NCBI GenBank assembly: GCA_964002385.1
Contig: CAXFFS010000031.1
Span: forward strand, 1-15,330
Origin: AEGEAN-183 sp964002385
GTDB lineage: Bacteria; Pseudomonadota; Gammaproteobacteria; Magnimaribacterales; Magnimaribacteraceae
Reading direction: 5' to 3'
DNA length: 15,330 nt
The notes beneath the pieces are model-generated. The model worked only from the letters and a program-made list of their open reading frames with translations. It had not been told where the DNA came from and did not search any database. Below, piece after piece: positions 6,425 through 14,309 of the stretch. The translations under genes and the position numbers were made by a program. Each line of letters starts with the position of its first letter. The stretch's first letter is position 1.

Positions 6425-7747
6425 TTAGTTTAAGCTATGGATGCCCTGTTTTATTGTTTCAATTATTAATTTTATCTGTTCTTCTTCTACTATCAGTGCA
6501 GGCGAAAGAACTATAAATTCTCCTGAGAACCTAACTAAAACATTATTTTCATAACAGTATTTAAACACCTTAGACGCAACTTCAACTGCAGTTCTGTTGT
6601 CTTCTGATCCAAAGTGAATTGCCCCCATAAGACCTAAATTCCTAATATCTATAATAAATTTTTCTCCTTTTAAGCTGTGTAAATTTTCTTCAAATATTGG
6701 CTCCATGGTCAGAGCACGATCAAATAGATTTTCATTCTCATAAACCTCTAGGGTAGCCAGCCCAGCAGCAGCTGCTACTGGATGGCCTGAATAAGTATAT
6801 CCATGGAAAAGTTCTATTAAGGAATCAGAATTGTTTACGATTTCATCATAAATTTCAGTTTTAAAAGCTGTGGCACTCATAGGTATTGCAGCACCAGTTA
6901 AGCCTTTAGCCATAGTTATAATATCTGGACAAACATTAAATCTATTTGCAGCGAAAGAGTTACCCAATCTACCAAAACCAGTTATAACTTCATCAAAGAT
7001 AAGCAAAATACCATGTTTATCACATATTTCTCTTATACGTTCCAAGTACCCTTCTGGAGGAACTATGACACCACCAGAACCAATTACTGGTTCAATAATA
7101 ACACCAGCTATCGTGGATGCATCTTGTAGGGTTAGTATAGATTCTAGTTCTTCAGCTAAATGTAAACCCCATGTTGGTTGTCCTTTAGAGAAAGCCATTT
7201 CTTTTGGATCCCAGGTATGCGGTAGATGATCAGTACCAGATAGCAGTGCACCAAAAGATTTTCTGTTAGTAGGAATGCCTCCTACTGAGGTTCCACCCAC
7301 ATTAACACCGTGATATCCCTTTTCTCTACTGATGAACCTGCTCCTCTGACCTTCTCCTCGACTCACATGATAAGCAACTGCAACTTTCAAAGCGGTGTCT
7401 ACAGCTTCAGATCCTGAATTACCAAAAAATATTCTGTCCAGACCTTCCGGTGTTAATTGTGAAATTTTTTCTGCTAATTCAAAAGCCTTTGGATGAGACA
7501 TATTAAAAGCCGTAGCATAATCCATAGTGGCAATTTGATCTTGCACTGCCTTAACAATGTGAGGATGACAATGACCGGCATTACAACACCACATTCCAGC
7601 TATGCCATCAAGAATTTTTTTATCGTCATCTGATGTGTAATACATACCATCAGCTTCAACAAGTAGTCTAGGTTCAGCTTTAAATGATCTATTAGCTGTA
7701 AATGGTATCCAAAAATTATCTAAGTTAAGGGTATTTTCTTGTTTCAT
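6425..7747 (-). CDS. Class III PLP aminotransferase, omega-amino acid:pyruvate type
   Basis: A cytoplasmic PLP enzyme of 440 aa from the chosen ATG. An in-frame TTG at 7768 would add seven residues, but neither start has a clear Shine-Dalgarno. The opening F-W-I-P-F-T-A-N-R (about 12-20), the I-A-G-M-W-C-C-N-A-G-H segment (49-59), the phosphate-binding N-S-G-S-E-A (110-115), F-D-E-V-I-T-G-F-G-R-L-G with the pyridine-contacting Asp252, and the Schiff-base Lys281 in T-M-A-K-G-L-T-G-A are all intact. The pattern is that of beta-alanine:pyruvate and related omega-amino acid transaminases, which move an amino group from an amine or omega-amino acid to pyruvate or a similar acceptor. The real donor is uncertain. 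It follows the transporter gene and precedes the hydrolase gene by 6 nt, suggesting catabolism of an imported amine. Confidence 0.88.
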   Translation of the reverse strand: MKQENTLNLDNFWIPFTANRSFKAEPRLLVEADGMYYTSDDDKKILDGIAGMWCCNAGHCHPHIVKAVQDQIATMDYATAFNMSHPKAFELAEKISQLTPEGLDRIFFGNSGSEAVDTALKVAVAYHVSRGEGQRSRFISREKGYHGVNVGGTSVGGIPTNRKSFGALLSGTDHLPHTWDPKEMAFSKGQPTWGLHLAEELESILTLQDASTIAGVIIEPVIGSGGVIVPPEGYLERIREICDKHGILLIFDEVITGFGRLGNSFAANRFNVCPDIITMAKGLTGAAIPMSATAFKTEIYDEIVNNSDSLIELFHGYTYSGHPVAAAAGLATLEVYENENLFDRALTMEPIFEENLHSLKGEKFIIDIRNLGLMGAIHFGSEDNRTAVEVASKVFKYCYENNVLVRFSGEFIVLSPALIVEEEQIKLIIETIKQGIHSLN

Positions 7748-7775
7748 AAGTTTATTATAGTCATTCAATTTTCTA

Positions 7776-7798
7776 ATAAGTAGCCAACAACTACTTAT
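7776..7798. other. Intercistronic hairpin at the MFS stop codon
   Basis: A perfect 8-bp inverted repeat (ATAAGTAG / CTACTTAT) encloses a 7-nt loop and includes the transporter stop codon. No U-tract follows on the minus strand, so it is not a standard terminator. It might set the ratio of transporter to aminotransferase message, or be chance in AT-rich DNA. Confidence 0.3.
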
Positions 7799-8894
7799 CC
7801 AACTGATTTTTAGTTAAAAAGATACAAAATAAAGACAGGCATATTGAAACCAATAAATAAGGTAGTAAATTGGGGAAAGAGAGATTGGTTAATATCAAAC
7901 CAAAAAAAATGGGTGCTGACGCTTGTGATAGTAAAGTAGAAGCATTTAGCCAAGAAGCTAGTTTACCATCAGGACTTAAGCGGGCTGCGGCAGCTAAAAC
8001 AAATATGACCGTGACCATGTAAGCAAAGTTCCATGTAATATTACCAACCAGGTAAGAACTAAAGTTCATACTCTTCAAAATATAAATTAGGCTAATAATG
8101 ATTATTATTAAACAAATAATAATCGGTCTTTTTCTACCAAATCGATCACCTAAAAACCAAACTAAGACAGGAGCTAGCACACCTACTAATAAAGAATAAG
8201 CAATAACTTTTCCTATTTCATATTGTGAAATTCCAATTTCAACTCCCAATCTTTCTACAAATGCCCACATCCCACCTGAGGGTATAGCAAAGAAAATCAC
8301 ACCTAGAATGATTATTAAGAACAGCTTATTTTTACTTGGGTTACTCTTTCCAGGTTGTTGATTTATATCACTGTCTAATTTTGTTTTAGCAAACAATGTT
8401 AAAGGAAAGATAATTAAAAAAGTAAAGCCAAAGGTTTTAAATAGTGAGCTATACCCTCCCTCTTCTGCCACTATTCCAGCTAAAAATAGGAAACAAGCTC
8501 CTGTAATACTTACCAAGAAGGTAAAGGCAGCATAAGATCTTTCAGGGTTATCTGAAGCCGATAAAACTCTATGTCCTGTTGCTATAAGAAGTCCGCTACC
8601 AACACCAGAAACTGCTCTGACTAATCTAAGTATTTCAATCTCATTAATGAAAGCACAAATAAAATAACCTGAAATAACTGCGAAAGAACCAACAATTGAA
8701 GAAATACTAATGTTAATTTTATTTACTAATGAACCAAAAAAAATGGCACTTAAAGACATAGCAATTAACTCTGTTGAGACAACAGAACCAGTAGTTTGTT
8801 TGTTTAAATTAAAGCCATCTTCAAGAGTTCCTACAATAAAAGGTAAAAGTGTTGCAGGTGAATTACCTATAACAAGCAAAGCCACTCCACCCAT
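7791..8894 (-). CDS. Major facilitator superfamily transporter
   Basis: An inner-membrane transporter of 367 aa. Twelve hydrophobic segments can be placed: about residues 1-22, 34-58, 62-80, 86-110, 120-141, 146-168, 190-215, 225-248, 253-275, 278-302, 311-334 and 340-361. The short F-G-S-L-V-N-K-I loop between helices 2 and 3 and G-D-R-F-G-R-K-R-P between helices 8 and 9 are the MFS loop motifs. A long basic/polar loop follows helix 6, as usual between the two halves. The first helix begins almost at the start codon. The ATG at 8894 has no Shine-Dalgarno, and the frame is open upstream for a few codons with no better start. The substrate is unknown. Its place between an exported peptidase-like gene and an aminotransferase points to uptake or export of a peptide, amino acid or amine. 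Confidence 0.85.
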   Translation of the reverse strand: MGGVALLVIGNSPATLLPFIVGTLEDGFNLNKQTTGSVVSTELIAMSLSAIFFGSLVNKINISISSIVGSFAVISGYFICAFINEIEILRLVRAVSGVGSGLLIATGHRVLSASDNPERSYAAFTFLVSITGACFLFLAGIVAEEGGYSSLFKTFGFTFLIIFPLTLFAKTKLDSDINQQPGKSNPSKNKLFLIIILGVIFFAIPSGGMWAFVERLGVEIGISQYEIGKVIAYSLLVGVLAPVLVWFLGDRFGRKRPIIICLIIIIISLIYILKSMNFSSYLVGNITWNFAYMVTVIFVLAAAARLSPDGKLASWLNASTLLSQASAPIFFGLILTNLSFPNLLPYLLVSICLSLFCIFLTKNQLDK

Positions 8895-8916
8895 TATGGC
8901 AAGGTTAGATCTGTAG

Positions 8917-10677
8917 TTAATTTTTTTCTCTCTCTAACTGTATATAATCTTTAACTAAAGCATCTAATTCATTTAGAGGAATGGCTCCTTCTCCCAGGAC
9001 TACATCATGAAATTTTCTCACATCAAATTGATTACCTAGTTCCTCTTGTGCTTTTCTTTTGAGGGCTAGAAATTTCATCTGTCCAATCTTATAAGCGAGA
9101 GCTTGTCCTGGCATGACGATGTACCTGTCTATTTCATTAATTATATCTAATTCAGACTTACCTGCATTTTCAAGAAAATAGTCAATGGCCTCTTGGCGTT
9201 CCCATTCAAAATAATGCATACCTGTATCTACTACTAAACGAACTGCTCTCCACATGTCATAGGTCAATTGACCAAACTTTGAATAAGGGTCTTTATAAAG
9301 ACCTAATTCATAACCCAAACTTTCACTGTATAAGCCCCATCCTTCTACAAACGCAGTGTATGGACTTACTCTTCTGAACATTGGCATATCTTCCTTTTCA
9401 AGAGCAAGAGAAATTTGAAGGTGATGGCCTGGAACTGCCTCATGAACAGATAATACTTCCATCTCAAATTTAGGTCTGGTTTCAGGTTTATAAAGATTTA
9501 CATAATAATATCCGGGCCTTAAGCCACCAGGAGCTGGCGGCATGTAATAAGCAGTAGTTGTATCTGGTGCAGACTCAATTGGAATAGGTCTTAATCCGTA
9601 AGGTGTTCTAGGTAACTTTCCAAACAATGATACTAATTCAGGGTCTATTCTTTTTGAAACAGCTAAGTATCCTTCAAATAATTCTTCTGGATTATCGTAA
9701 TAAAATCTTTTATCTTCTCTCAAAAATTTTAAAAACTCTTTATAGGTGCCCTGGAAATTTACTTCTCTCATTACCTCTTTCATTTCTTTAAGAATTCTAG
9801 ATACTTCTTTTAATCCAATATTGTGTATTTCTTCTGGAGTCAAGTCTGTAGTGGTAAAAGATTTAGCCAGGTATCTATAAAGTTCTCTGCCTTTAGGAGA
9901 GTCATATAAACCAACAGTTAGTCTAGTTTGGGGTAAGTATTCTTTTTGGAAAAACTCTTCCAGCAAAACGTAAGAAGGAATTATTACTTCTTTTATAGTT
10001 TGTCTTGCTTCCTTCCTTAGGGCTAATTGATCTTTCAGAGAAATAGATGAAGGGAGTTCTTTAAAAACTTGATAGTAAGGATTGTTTTCTATGTCATTTT
10101 TACTTTGGATCTTAATCTGTCTATGGACCCTTTCCATTAATATTCTCGGAGCCTTATAGTTTTTTGTTAACCCTAATTTTGCTAACAAAATCGTTTGTTC
10201 AATTCTTTTATCTAAATTTTTAAGACGTTCCAGCCAGTATCTGTAATCCTCAAGTGTTTTAAGAGGAAGGCTTTCAACGTCTTCATGGGCTAGCTGAACC
10301 CCACCACGATGATTAAAGGGTAATAAATGTCGATTGTATTTAGCACTTTCTAAATCATTTTCAGTCAGTTGACTAAATAAGCGTAAATTTAATTGGTTGG
10401 CTTTAGTGAGATTGCTTGGATTAAATGACTTAAGTTTATTAAGGGTATCTGTAACACGTAAATTTCTTGATTCAATGGCTTTAAGTGAATCGTCCCTCCA
10501 CAGAGTTTCATACCCTTTAACTCCCATTGCAGTTGCATATACAGGACTTTGCGAGAGTTCATATTGCCACTCATTATTTAGAAAAGATAAGAATCTTTTA
10601 TTTTCATCTATACTGCTAGAAGCTGAAAGCAAAATAAATGCAAAGAAAAGTATTGAGCTTTGTATTAAAGTTTTCAT
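8917..10677 (-). CDS. Exported DUF885-family putative metallopeptidase
   Basis: A 586-aa protein, usual length for DUF885. I start it at ATG 10677, which begins a clear Sec signal peptide (M-K-T, hydrophobic core about 5-18, then S-A-S-S-S). The open frame continues 64 codons upstream, but that part crosses the tetR promoter and start and looks non-coding. No lipobox cysteine is seen, so a periplasmic or secreted product is likely. Core motifs are the zinc-ligand-like H-E-A-V-P-G-H-H (412-419), E-G-W-G-L-Y (445-450), the D-T-G-M-H segment (484-488) and P-G-Q-A-x-A-Y-K-I-G (523-532), all typical of DUF885, which is related in fold to gluzincin carboxypeptidases. I infer peptide cleavage; the true substrate is unknown. 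It is the first gene of the minus-strand block, divergent from tetR, and 22 nt before the MFS gene. Confidence 0.87.
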   Translation of the reverse strand: MKTLIQSSILFFAFILLSASSSIDENKRFLSFLNNEWQYELSQSPVYATAMGVKGYETLWRDDSLKAIESRNLRVTDTLNKLKSFNPSNLTKANQLNLRLFSQLTENDLESAKYNRHLLPFNHRGGVQLAHEDVESLPLKTLEDYRYWLERLKNLDKRIEQTILLAKLGLTKNYKAPRILMERVHRQIKIQSKNDIENNPYYQVFKELPSSISLKDQLALRKEARQTIKEVIIPSYVLLEEFFQKEYLPQTRLTVGLYDSPKGRELYRYLAKSFTTTDLTPEEIHNIGLKEVSRILKEMKEVMREVNFQGTYKEFLKFLREDKRFYYDNPEELFEGYLAVSKRIDPELVSLFGKLPRTPYGLRPIPIESAPDTTTAYYMPPAPGGLRPGYYYVNLYKPETRPKFEMEVLSVHEAVPGHHLQISLALEKEDMPMFRRVSPYTAFVEGWGLYSESLGYELGLYKDPYSKFGQLTYDMWRAVRLVVDTGMHYFEWERQEAIDYFLENAGKSELDIINEIDRYIVMPGQALAYKIGQMKFLALKRKAQEELGNQFDVRKFHDVVLGEGAIPLNELDALVKDYIQLEREKN

Positions 10678-10733
10678 AGTTATTTTTAGATTTGTAAAAT
10701 TAAGTCTACAGTTTTTAGAAAGATTTTTCTGTG
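10678..10733. promoter_or_regulatory. Divergent tetR / DUF885 intergenic control region
   Basis: This 56-bp gap must hold both start signals and is the natural site for TetR autoregulation. Short inverted repeats are visible: AGAAA/TTTCT at 10717-10721 and 10726-10730, and TGTA/TACA at 10693-10696 and 10707-10710. None is long enough to name as the operator, and no strong -35/-10 pair was found on either strand. Confidence 0.4.
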
Positions 10734-11330
10734 ATGAATATTGAACAATTAATTCCAAATAAACCAAAACAAAAAAGAAGCTTAGAAAGGTACGAAAAGA
10801 TTCTGGATACTGTAGAAAAGATTCTTTTAAGAGACGGTGTTCACGCCGTAAGCATTCAAGAAGTTTCAAAGGTTGCTAGCATGAAAAGACCAACTCTTTA
10901 TAAGCTCTTTCCAAGTAATGAAGCTCTTTTTCATGGTCTATCTGAGAGGCATATGGAGAATTTTAATAGCTTATATAGAAAGAATACTGAGACTTCAGTA
11001 ATTAAAGAAGTTGAATGGTACTTCAATTTATTTATTGATCTTGTAAGTATCTACCTTAACCAAAACAAAGCTTGCGCAGCCCTTTTCTTCTATCTAGATT
11101 CTTTCCCAACTTACAAAGGTACAAGCCTACAAAATAAAAGATTCTTAGCCACTACAGTTTTTGAAATTCTTTCTAAGAAAAATATTAAAATATCAGTGGA
11201 TAGAGTTTATATAGCTTCTCAATTGTGTTTATCTACACTAGCTATTAGTTTTAATGAAGAGAATTTCATAAGTCCAAGATATGTTACTGAAGGGAAGAAG
11301 GCTGTTAATGCTTATTTAGCTACTAATTAG
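10734..11330 (+). CDS. TetR-family transcriptional regulator
   Basis: A cytoplasmic DNA-binding repressor-like protein of 198 aa from ATG 10734. A GTG directly before it would add one residue. The helix-turn-helix domain spans about 15-62: R-S-L-E-R-Y-E-K-I-L-D-T as helix 1, S-I-Q-E-V-S-K-V-A-S-M as helix 2, and R-P-T-L-Y-K-L-F-P-S-N-E-A-L-F as the recognition helix and the hallmark Y-x-x-F segment. The C-terminal part is a helical ligand-binding domain with no recognisable specificity. It is transcribed away from the DUF885/MFS/aminotransferase block across a 56-bp gap, so that block is the likely target; this rests on arrangement only. Its last 15 nt overlap the 3' end of the convergent SRAP gene. 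Confidence 0.88.
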   Translation: MNIEQLIPNKPKQKRSLERYEKILDTVEKILLRDGVHAVSIQEVSKVASMKRPTLYKLFPSNEALFHGLSERHMENFNSLYRKNTETSVIKEVEWYFNLFIDLVSIYLNQNKACAALFFYLDSFPTYKGTSLQNKRFLATTVFEILSKKNIKISVDRVYIASQLCLSTLAISFNEENFISPRYVTEGKKAVNAYLATN

Positions 11331-11906
11331 TGGCAAACAACAATCTTTAACATTATTTGAAGGATTATTAACTATCGTAGAAACCTGATGGAATTCGATC
11401 TTCTCTGAGATTGAAAGATCATAAACATCATCTTCATCTCCCTTTATCCATTGATCGTAAGCAGTTTTATCAAGTATTGCAGGCATTCTTGAATGTATTG
11501 ATTGTAAATTAACTGAAGCCTCGAGGGTTACTATTGCGCATCCCATTTCTCCCCTATAACCGCCATAGATTCCTGCAAAACAAAAATTACTTTCCTCCAG
11601 ATAATGAAAGTAAGGAATTTTTTTGCCTTCTTCTTGTTTCCATTCATACCACCCATCGGCTGGTATTAGACATCTACTAGAATTACGAAAAGATGGTTTC
11701 TTCCAGAGAGACTCGCCTCTAGCATTAATTAAATTAAAAGGTTTTTTTGCCCAATAAGGCGTAAAACCCCAATTTATAAACTGTGCATGATCAGTAACAG
11801 TAAGGATTTTAGTGCCAGGACAAATATTGTACTGTGGCTCTAAAGTTTCTATTTGAAATTGTCTTTTAACCGGCTCAGGATTTCTAATAGCAAACCTACC
11901 ACACAT
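11316..11906 (-). CDS. SRAP-domain abasic-site protein (YedK/HMCES family)
   Basis: A 196-aa cytoplasmic protein that in characterised members forms a thiazolidine crosslink with abasic sites in single-stranded DNA. The catalytic residues are present: Cys2 (exposed once the initiator Met is removed, so ATG 11906 must be the start), Asn61 in N-A-R-G-E-S, Glu88 in W-Y-E-W-K and His138 in I-H-S-R-M-P. The C-P-G-T and L-I-P-A-D-G-W stretches are typical. It starts 4 nt after gspN on the same strand and so is probably co-transcribed with the secretion genes, an odd partner. The 3' end runs 15 nt into the convergent tetR gene. No Shine-Dalgarno is seen, so translation may be coupled to gspN. Confidence 0.92.
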   Translation of the reverse strand: MCGRFAIRNPEPVKRQFQIETLEPQYNICPGTKILTVTDHAQFINWGFTPYWAKKPFNLINARGESLWKKPSFRNSSRCLIPADGWYEWKQEEGKKIPYFHYLEESNFCFAGIYGGYRGEMGCAIVTLEASVNLQSIHSRMPAILDKTAYDQWIKGDEDDVYDLSISEKIEFHQVSTIVNNPSNNVKDCCLPLISS

Positions 11907-11910
11907 ACAA

Positions 11911-12642
11911 TCAAAAACTATTCAATAATTGATCTAGCCTACCAGAAATCTTCAGCGAAGGTTCTTTTTGAAAATTTAACTGGCTAATCTCTTTAATTTT
12001 ATTACTTAACCTTTGTGATCTTGCTTCAAGTGCATATTCAAAGTCACTATTGATTAAAACCTCTCCTTCTAAAACACCGGATGGTATTGATTCAAAAACT
12101 AGTTCTAGTTGATCTTTTGTACACTTCATATTAATGGCTATGTCTAAATTTCTTGAGAATAAACCAAACATATCAACTATCTGTCCAGTGCCCTCACCCT
12201 TAGCTCTAATGCATCCTTTTGGATTAAAAGAAAGATAAGCAATATATGCTTCAATGTTAGAAATATTTTGAGAGATAGGTTTTCCTGATTGGATCTTTAT
12301 CTGAGGGTTGGCAGTTAAAGATAAATCTTGTATAAAAATTTCGCGTAAAAAAGTTAATCCTAAAATACCATTAAAATTCAATTCTGGTCCAGATAAAGAA
12401 ATATCAAATTGAAATTTACCTTTGAATAAAGAAAAGGGAGAGAAATTGAGATCTATATTTCCAATAAGCCTTCCATCTATTACAATTTCATTAAGCTGAC
12501 TTTTCCACCAAAACCCTTCTATTGAAGTTGTACTAATTTGATTTTTATCATCGAGGAGACTTACAAGGCCTCTCATTGGAAAACTTAAAACAAGCAAAAG
12601 AAAGAATGTAATAAAAATTAGTATGGTAAATCTAATCTTCAT
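11911..12642 (-). CDS. gspN: Type II secretion system protein N (GspN)
   Basis: A 243-aa inner-membrane protein with one N-terminal transmembrane segment (about 5-23) and a periplasmic beta-rich domain. The opening F-P-M-R-G-L-V-S-L-L, the S-I-E-G-F-W-W-K-S segment (about 40-48) and the repeated G-x-L-x-x-x-I strands fit GspN (T2SSN), an accessory part of the secretion platform. The family diverges strongly, so position is important: the ATG immediately follows the gspM stop (TAAATG), and the gene comes last in the gspK-L-M-N series, the usual order. Another AsmA-like periplasmic protein is the less likely alternative. Confidence 0.85.
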   Translation of the reverse strand: MKIRFTILIFITFFLLLVLSFPMRGLVSLLDDKNQISTTSIEGFWWKSQLNEIVIDGRLIGNIDLNFSPFSLFKGKFQFDISLSGPELNFNGILGLTFLREIFIQDLSLTANPQIKIQSGKPISQNISNIEAYIAYLSFNPKGCIRAKGEGTGQIVDMFGLFSRNLDIAINMKCTKDQLELVFESIPSGVLEGEVLINSDFEYALEARSQRLSNKIKEISQLNFQKEPSLKISGRLDQLLNSF

Positions 12643-13113
12643 TTAAAGAATTTTTAAGACTAACTGTGCCCTTACTCCTGAAACAGAACCTCTAGATGTA
12701 TTTATTCTTACGGATGCTTTGCTTACTACAATGCCTTTTTTTAGCTCAAGTTCCCTAAGCCATTCGTATAGCCCAACAAACTCTGTTTGATTAATAGAGA
12801 CCATTATTTCACCCTCTTCAGTGGGCTGGATTTTATCTATAGTCAAATTAAAACTTCTAGCTAAAGAGCTAACAGTAGAGCTTAAATTACTAGAATCTGT
12901 TTTGTTTTCACTCTGGTATTGAGACTTCAAACTCAGAGATTTCTGTACGTCTAGAAATAATTTTTGATTTTGGTTATAACTTAAGAAAGATTTTTCTTTT
13001 TTATCTTGAAGTGAAGAATTTATAAAAAATAATAAAAACATTGAGGCTAAAGCTACCCCTAGAACTACTAACTGTTGTTCCCTTCTTGTTAGAGTATTAA
13101 AAGTTTTCTTCAT
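12643..13113 (-). CDS. gspM: Type II secretion system protein M (GspM)
   Basis: A 156-aa bitopic inner-membrane protein that partners GspL in the secretion platform. The N-terminus T-R-R-E-Q-Q-L-V-V-L-G (8-18) is characteristic of GspM. A single transmembrane helix covers about 14-32, followed by a charged, probably coiled-coil stretch (35-75) and a periplasmic ferredoxin-like domain (about 80-156). Its ATG overlaps the gspL stop by 4 nt (ATGA), and its own stop touches the gspN ATG, so translation is likely coupled. Confidence 0.9.
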   Translation of the reverse strand: MKKTFNTLTRREQQLVVLGVALASMFLLFFINSSLQDKKEKSFLSYNQNQKLFLDVQKSLSLKSQYQSENKTDSSNLSSTVSSLARSFNLTIDKIQPTEEGEIMVSINQTEFVGLYEWLRELELKKGIVVSKASVRINTSRGSVSGVRAQLVLKIL

Positions 13114-14309
13114 GATTTTTTTATAAGAATCTCGCTTAATATAGAATTACCTACTCTTTTTGATGAGCCAATATCTACTGAATAACCTCCTTGAATGAAT
13201 GTCGATTTAACTGCCTCAAGATCTTCGAATTGTGAGCACTGTATCTCTACTATGAATTGATTACGGCCAAGATCATAATTTATTGAAAAAAGTGAGACTC
13301 TTTCATTATTAAAAATAACTTGAGTTAAATTTTGGACCGTTATCAAGAAAGGTTCACTTTCTGAAAAATCTACATTTCTGAGCTTTCTTTTTAATTGTTT
13401 ACTAATATCTTCTCCTTTAGATTCTTCTGGAAATGAAGAGTAATAAAGAGATTCAGATTGCCTTAGAAGTTCTGATGCTGAAGAGTTATTTTGATATATA
13501 TCAAAAATAGTCTGAATAAAATAAAGCCCGATCACCAAGGAGATAGCTACTAAAGCATATTTCCATTTGTAAATATTTTCCATCCAATCTACTCGAGGAG
13601 CGTATTGATTTTGTAATATATTTAAATTCTGTTTTAAATGAGGAAGAGCTTTTTCTAAGAAGTCTAGTTCTCCTTCCACATAATCAATAATCACATCACT
13701 TTGAATATATTTATCCCAGTTAATTTCTTCTGTTTCTGTACTTTGAAAAACCTTTAACGAGGAGCAATTAAAATCCTCTAGGCTTTTCTTCAGAATACTT
13801 AATACTGTCTCTGTTTCAGAACACCAGCCCCATTCCGAACCAAAACTTAATATTGATAACTCATTAAAAATAATTAAAAAGCCTTCCGAAGCTTCAACTT
13901 CAAAACTTACGTCAAGTAAGCTTAGTGAATTTGCGTTAATAGCTAACTCATTAAAGCCATTAACTTCTTGGTCCATGATAGTTTTTGGAACTAGTGAAAT
14001 ACTCACTTCACCTTGTTCATTTCTATTGGAAGAAACAAAGTGATAGTCTTTTATTGGTCTTAAAATATTATCTTCTAATAAATAAGGAATAGATTCTAAA
14101 ATCTGAGATTTTGTAGCTGGAGGTACTTCAAGCCTTTTATTAGAAAACAATGGAGAAAAGATGAAACCCTCTACTAAACGAACCTTCTTATCAGAAATAT
14201 CTAGTAAATTCTTTGTTTGTCCTCTTTCAACCACCAATCCAGACTCATTAGTAATCAACCAAAAGTAGGTCTTGATTTGATGATTAAGAAGAAAGGTAAG
14301 CTTATCCAT
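13110..14309 (-). CDS. gspL: Type II secretion system protein L (GspL)
   Basis: A 399-aa bitopic protein that links the cytoplasmic ATPase GspE to the inner-membrane platform. The N-terminal 230 residues form the cytoplasmic actin-like domain, with I-P-Y-L-L-E-D (74-80) as in other GspL proteins. The juxtamembrane N-I-L-Q-N-Q-Y-A-P-R (230-239) is the conserved family signature. One transmembrane helix follows (about 250-270), then a periplasmic ferredoxin-like domain. I choose ATG 14309: it overlaps the gspK stop (TGATG) and lies 7 nt after an AAGGAG. A TTG one codon upstream is less well spaced. Confidence 0.92.
   Translation of the reverse strand: MDKLTFLLNHQIKTYFWLITNESGLVVERGQTKNLLDISDKKVRLVEGFIFSPLFSNKRLEVPPATKSQILESIPYLLEDNILRPIKDYHFVSSNRNEQGEVSISLVPKTIMDQEVNGFNELAINANSLSLLDVSFEVEASEGFLIIFNELSILSFGSEWGWCSETETVLSILKKSLEDFNCSSLKVFQSTETEEINWDKYIQSDVIIDYVEGELDFLEKALPHLKQNLNILQNQYAPRVDWMENIYKWKYALVAISLVIGLYFIQTIFDIYQNNSSASELLRQSESLYYSSFPEESKGEDISKQLKRKLRNVDFSESEPFLITVQNLTQVIFNNERVSLFSINYDLGRNQFIVEIQCSQFEDLEAVKSTFIQGGYSVDIGSSKRVGNSILSEILIKKS

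Noticed and set aside
6870..7229. 119-codon plus-strand open frame inside the aminotransferase gene
   Set aside because: The opposite strand encodes the conserved PLP-binding core, including the Schiff-base lysine. The plus-strand product resembles no family.
10389..10744. Open frames on both strands across the 5' part of the DUF885 gene
   Set aside because: They overlap the DUF885 coding region in other frames and show no protein-like motifs.
10678..10869. 64-codon N-terminal extension of the DUF885 gene
   Set aside because: It precedes a perfect signal peptide start at 10677, crosses the tetR start and intergenic control region, and does not look like family sequence.
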